A stretch of 14,881 bases of DNA from Marinilabiliales bacterium (GTDB lineage Bacteria > Bacteroidota > Bacteroidia > Bacteroidales > F082). The notes under the pieces were generated by a model. The model searched no databases, was not told the DNA's origin, and worked only from the letters and a program-made list of their open reading frames with translations. The position numbers and the translations under genes were made by a program. Shown piece by piece: positions 13,008 through 14,881 of this stretch. How positions within the stretch are numbered: the first letter of the stretch is position 1; each line of letters opens with the position of its first letter. The DNA is taken from NCBI GenBank assembly GCA_002869465.1, contig PKSW01000316.1, positions 1 through 14,881 on the forward strand, written 5' to 3'.

Positions 13008-14881
13008 ATGGCAGAGCCAACTAAAATATTGAACAAACTAAGTCTTACCCGTAATATCGGGATCATGGCTCATATCGACGCTGGCAAAACCACCGTTACC
13101 GAGCGTATCCTGTATTATACCGGGAAAAACTATAAGATTGGTGAGGTTCACGAGGGTGCTGCCACAATGGACTGGATGGTGCAGGAGCAGGAGCGGGGCA
13201 TTACCATTACATCTGCTGCAACTACTGTTTACTGGGACTTATTCAATAAGAAACACAAGATCAATATCATCGACACACCGGGTCACGTTGACTTCACTGT
13301 TGAAGTTGAACGCTCATTGCGTGTTCTTGATGGAGCCGTAGCGCTATTTTGTGCTGTTGGGGGTGTCGAGCCACAATCAGAAACTGTTTGGAGGCAAGCC
13401 GACAAATATAAAGTACCCAGAATCAGCTTTGTCAACAAAATGGACAGGGCCGGCGCCGACTTTTTTGGTGTAATTGACCAGATCAAAGAAAGATTAGGAG
13501 CGAATCCTGTTCCTATTCAAATACCAATTGGTGCTGAAGAAACATTCCAGGGAGTTGTTGATCTTGTAAAAGATAAAGCTTTTGTTTGGGATGATACTGA
13601 TAAAGGAGTAACCATCCGTGAGATTCCGATTCCCGAAGACTTGGATGAAGTGGCTCAAATTTACAGGATGAAATTAATTGAAGGTGTAGCGGAAGAAAGC
13701 GATGAGTTGCTTGAGAAATTCATGAACGACCCACATTCGATTACCGAAGAAGAAATGATTTACGTGATCAGAACTGCAACACTTGCACAAAAAATCACTC
13801 CCGTAATGTGTGGTTCTGCCTTCAAAAATAAAGGAATTCAAATGTTGTTGAATGCCATCATCGAATTTCTTCCCAGCCCTATGGATGTACCCCCGGTTAT
13901 GGCATTAAACCCTAAAACCGGAAAAGAAGAATTGAGAAGCCCAGATCCAAATGATCACTTCAGTGCGTTGGCATTTAAAATTGCAACCGATCCATTCGTA
14001 GGCCGTCTGGCATTCTTCAGAGTATATTCAGGCACGCTGGAGGCTGGTTCCTATGTATATAATGTATCCACGGGAAAAAAAGAAAGAATCAGCAGGATCA
14101 TGCAGATGCATGCCAATAAGCAGGAACCTCTTGAAAAAATTGAAGCAGGAGATATTGGTGCCGCAGTTGGTTTTAAAACCATCAGAACAGGCGATACCCT
14201 GACTGATGAAAAACACCAGATACTATTGGAATCAATGACTTTCCCTGATCCGGTGATTAGTATCGCCATTGAACCGAAGACACAAAAAGATCTTGATAAA
14301 ATGTCGGCAGCATTGGCCAAACTGGCAGAAGAAGATCCTACTTTCAAAGTGCGCACAGATGATGATTCAGGACAAACGATTATCTCAGGAATGGGAGAAT
14401 TGCACTTGGATATTCTGATCGACCGCATGAAACGCGAATTTAATGTTGAGTGTAGCGTTGGACAACCCCAAGTTTCTTACAAAGAAAGAATTGTTGGTTC
14501 AGTTGTAACTCGTGAAGTATATAAGAAACAAACAGGTGGTAGAGGTAAATTTGCCGATATCCAGTTTGAGTTGGGCCCAATTGATGAAGGAGAAGAAGGA
14601 TTGCAGTTTATTGACGAGGTAAAAGGTGGAAATATTCCACGTGAATTTATTCCATCCGTTAAAAAAGGCTTTCAATTGGCCATGCAAAATGGTGTGTTGG
14701 CAGGTTATCCTGTTGATAGTATGAAAGTCAGGTTATTCGATGGATCTTTTCACGCTGTTGACTCAGACCAGCTTGCGTTTGAAATGGCTGCCAAAATTGG
14801 TTTCAAAAATGCAGCTAAAAAAGCGAAATCCGTGTTATTGGAACCAATAATGAAACTTGAAGTGGTTACTCCTGACGATTA
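13008..14881 (+). CDS. fusA: Elongation factor G, partial at right edge
   Basis: EF-G is the GTPase that drives translocation of tRNA and mRNA on the ribosome, and splits ribosomes with RRF. I translated 624 codons from the ATG at 13008 with no stop; the family is about 700 residues, so some 75-90 C-terminal residues lie beyond the window. GTPase motifs are G1 AHIDAGKTT (21-29), G2 RGITIT (63-68), G3 DTPGH (89-93) and G4 NKMD (143-146). Domain II onwards is clear from LAFKIATDPFVGRLAFFRVYSG, then ISGMGELHLDI, GQPQVSYKERI (domain IV start) and LAGYPVDSMKVRLFDGSFH. Placement behind rpsL-rpsG marks it as the housekeeping FusA rather than the EF-G2 paralogue. Confidence 0.97.
   Translation, partial: MAEPTKILNKLSLTRNIGIMAHIDAGKTTVTERILYYTGKNYKIGEVHEGAATMDWMVQEQERGITITSAATTVYWDLFNKKHKINIIDTPGHVDFTVEVERSLRVLDGAVALFCAVGGVEPQSETVWRQADKYKVPRISFVNKMDRAGADFFGVIDQIKERLGANPVPIQIPIGAEETFQGVVDLVKDKAFVWDDTDKGVTIREIPIPEDLDEVAQIYRMKLIEGVAEESDELLEKFMNDPHSITEEEMIYVIRTATLAQKITPVMCGSAFKNKGIQMLLNAIIEFLPSPMDVPPVMALNPKTGKEELRSPDPNDHFSALAFKIATDPFVGRLAFFRVYSGTLEAGSYVYNVSTGKKERISRIMQMHANKQEPLEKIEAGDIGAAVGFKTIRTGDTLTDEKHQILLESMTFPDPVISIAIEPKTQKDLDKMSAALAKLAEEDPTFKVRTDDDSGQTIISGMGELHLDILIDRMKREFNVECSVGQPQVSYKERIVGSVVTREVYKKQTGGRGKFADIQFELGPIDEGEEGLQFIDEVKGGNIPREFIPSVKKGFQLAMQNGVLAGYPVDSMKVRLFDGSFHAVDSDQLAFEMAAKIGFKNAAKKAKSVLLEPIMKLEVVTPDD

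Noticed and set aside
1..14881. Mobile elements, CRISPR array, tRNA or rRNA genes
   Set aside because: No transposase, terminal repeats, spaced direct repeats or tRNA cloverleaf sequences were seen; all gene content is housekeeping or common transport.

Overview
The window reads as ordinary chromosomal DNA of a member of the Bacteroidota. The evidence is a DUF4290 gene beside murA, perfect Bacteroidota -7 boxes (TAnnTTTG) before most genes, Shine-Dalgarno-poor starts, and the rpsL-rpsG-fusA order behind a textbook TTG-N19-TACCTTTG promoter. I cannot name a genus. I see no mobile element, tRNA, rRNA, CRISPR array or phage gene, and no convincing intrinsic terminator.

Left part (1-8085) is all on the minus strand. 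Read in the direction of transcription it holds pcrA/uvrD helicase, a DUF4290 protein, murA, grpE, dnaJ, an ABC ATPase and its ABC-2 type permease, which runs off the left edge. pcrA, DUF4290, murA and grpE each have their own candidate promoter. grpE-dnaJ are only 37 bp apart and the ABC pair overlap by 8 bp, so grpE-dnaJ (chaperone cycle) and the exporter pair are probably two transcription units or one long one.

The middle part starts at a divergent 100-bp promoter region between pcrA and a plus-strand GT-C (GT39-like) membrane glycosyltransferase with a large C-terminal soluble part. That gene converges on an AbgT-family transporter; the two stop codons share the bases TTAA.

The right part (11880-14881) is the plus-strand str operon: promoter, a 200-nt leader, rpsL (S12), rpsG (S7) and fusA (EF-G), cut by the right edge. 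The leader is the most interesting element. It can fold into several nested helices and an alternative, mutually exclusive hairpin, which suggests a cis-acting RNA controlling ribosomal protein synthesis. Other points of interest are a MurA with Asp in place of the catalytic-loop Cys, and a 10-bp palindrome (CTTAATTAAG) repeated just upstream of both grpE and dnaJ.
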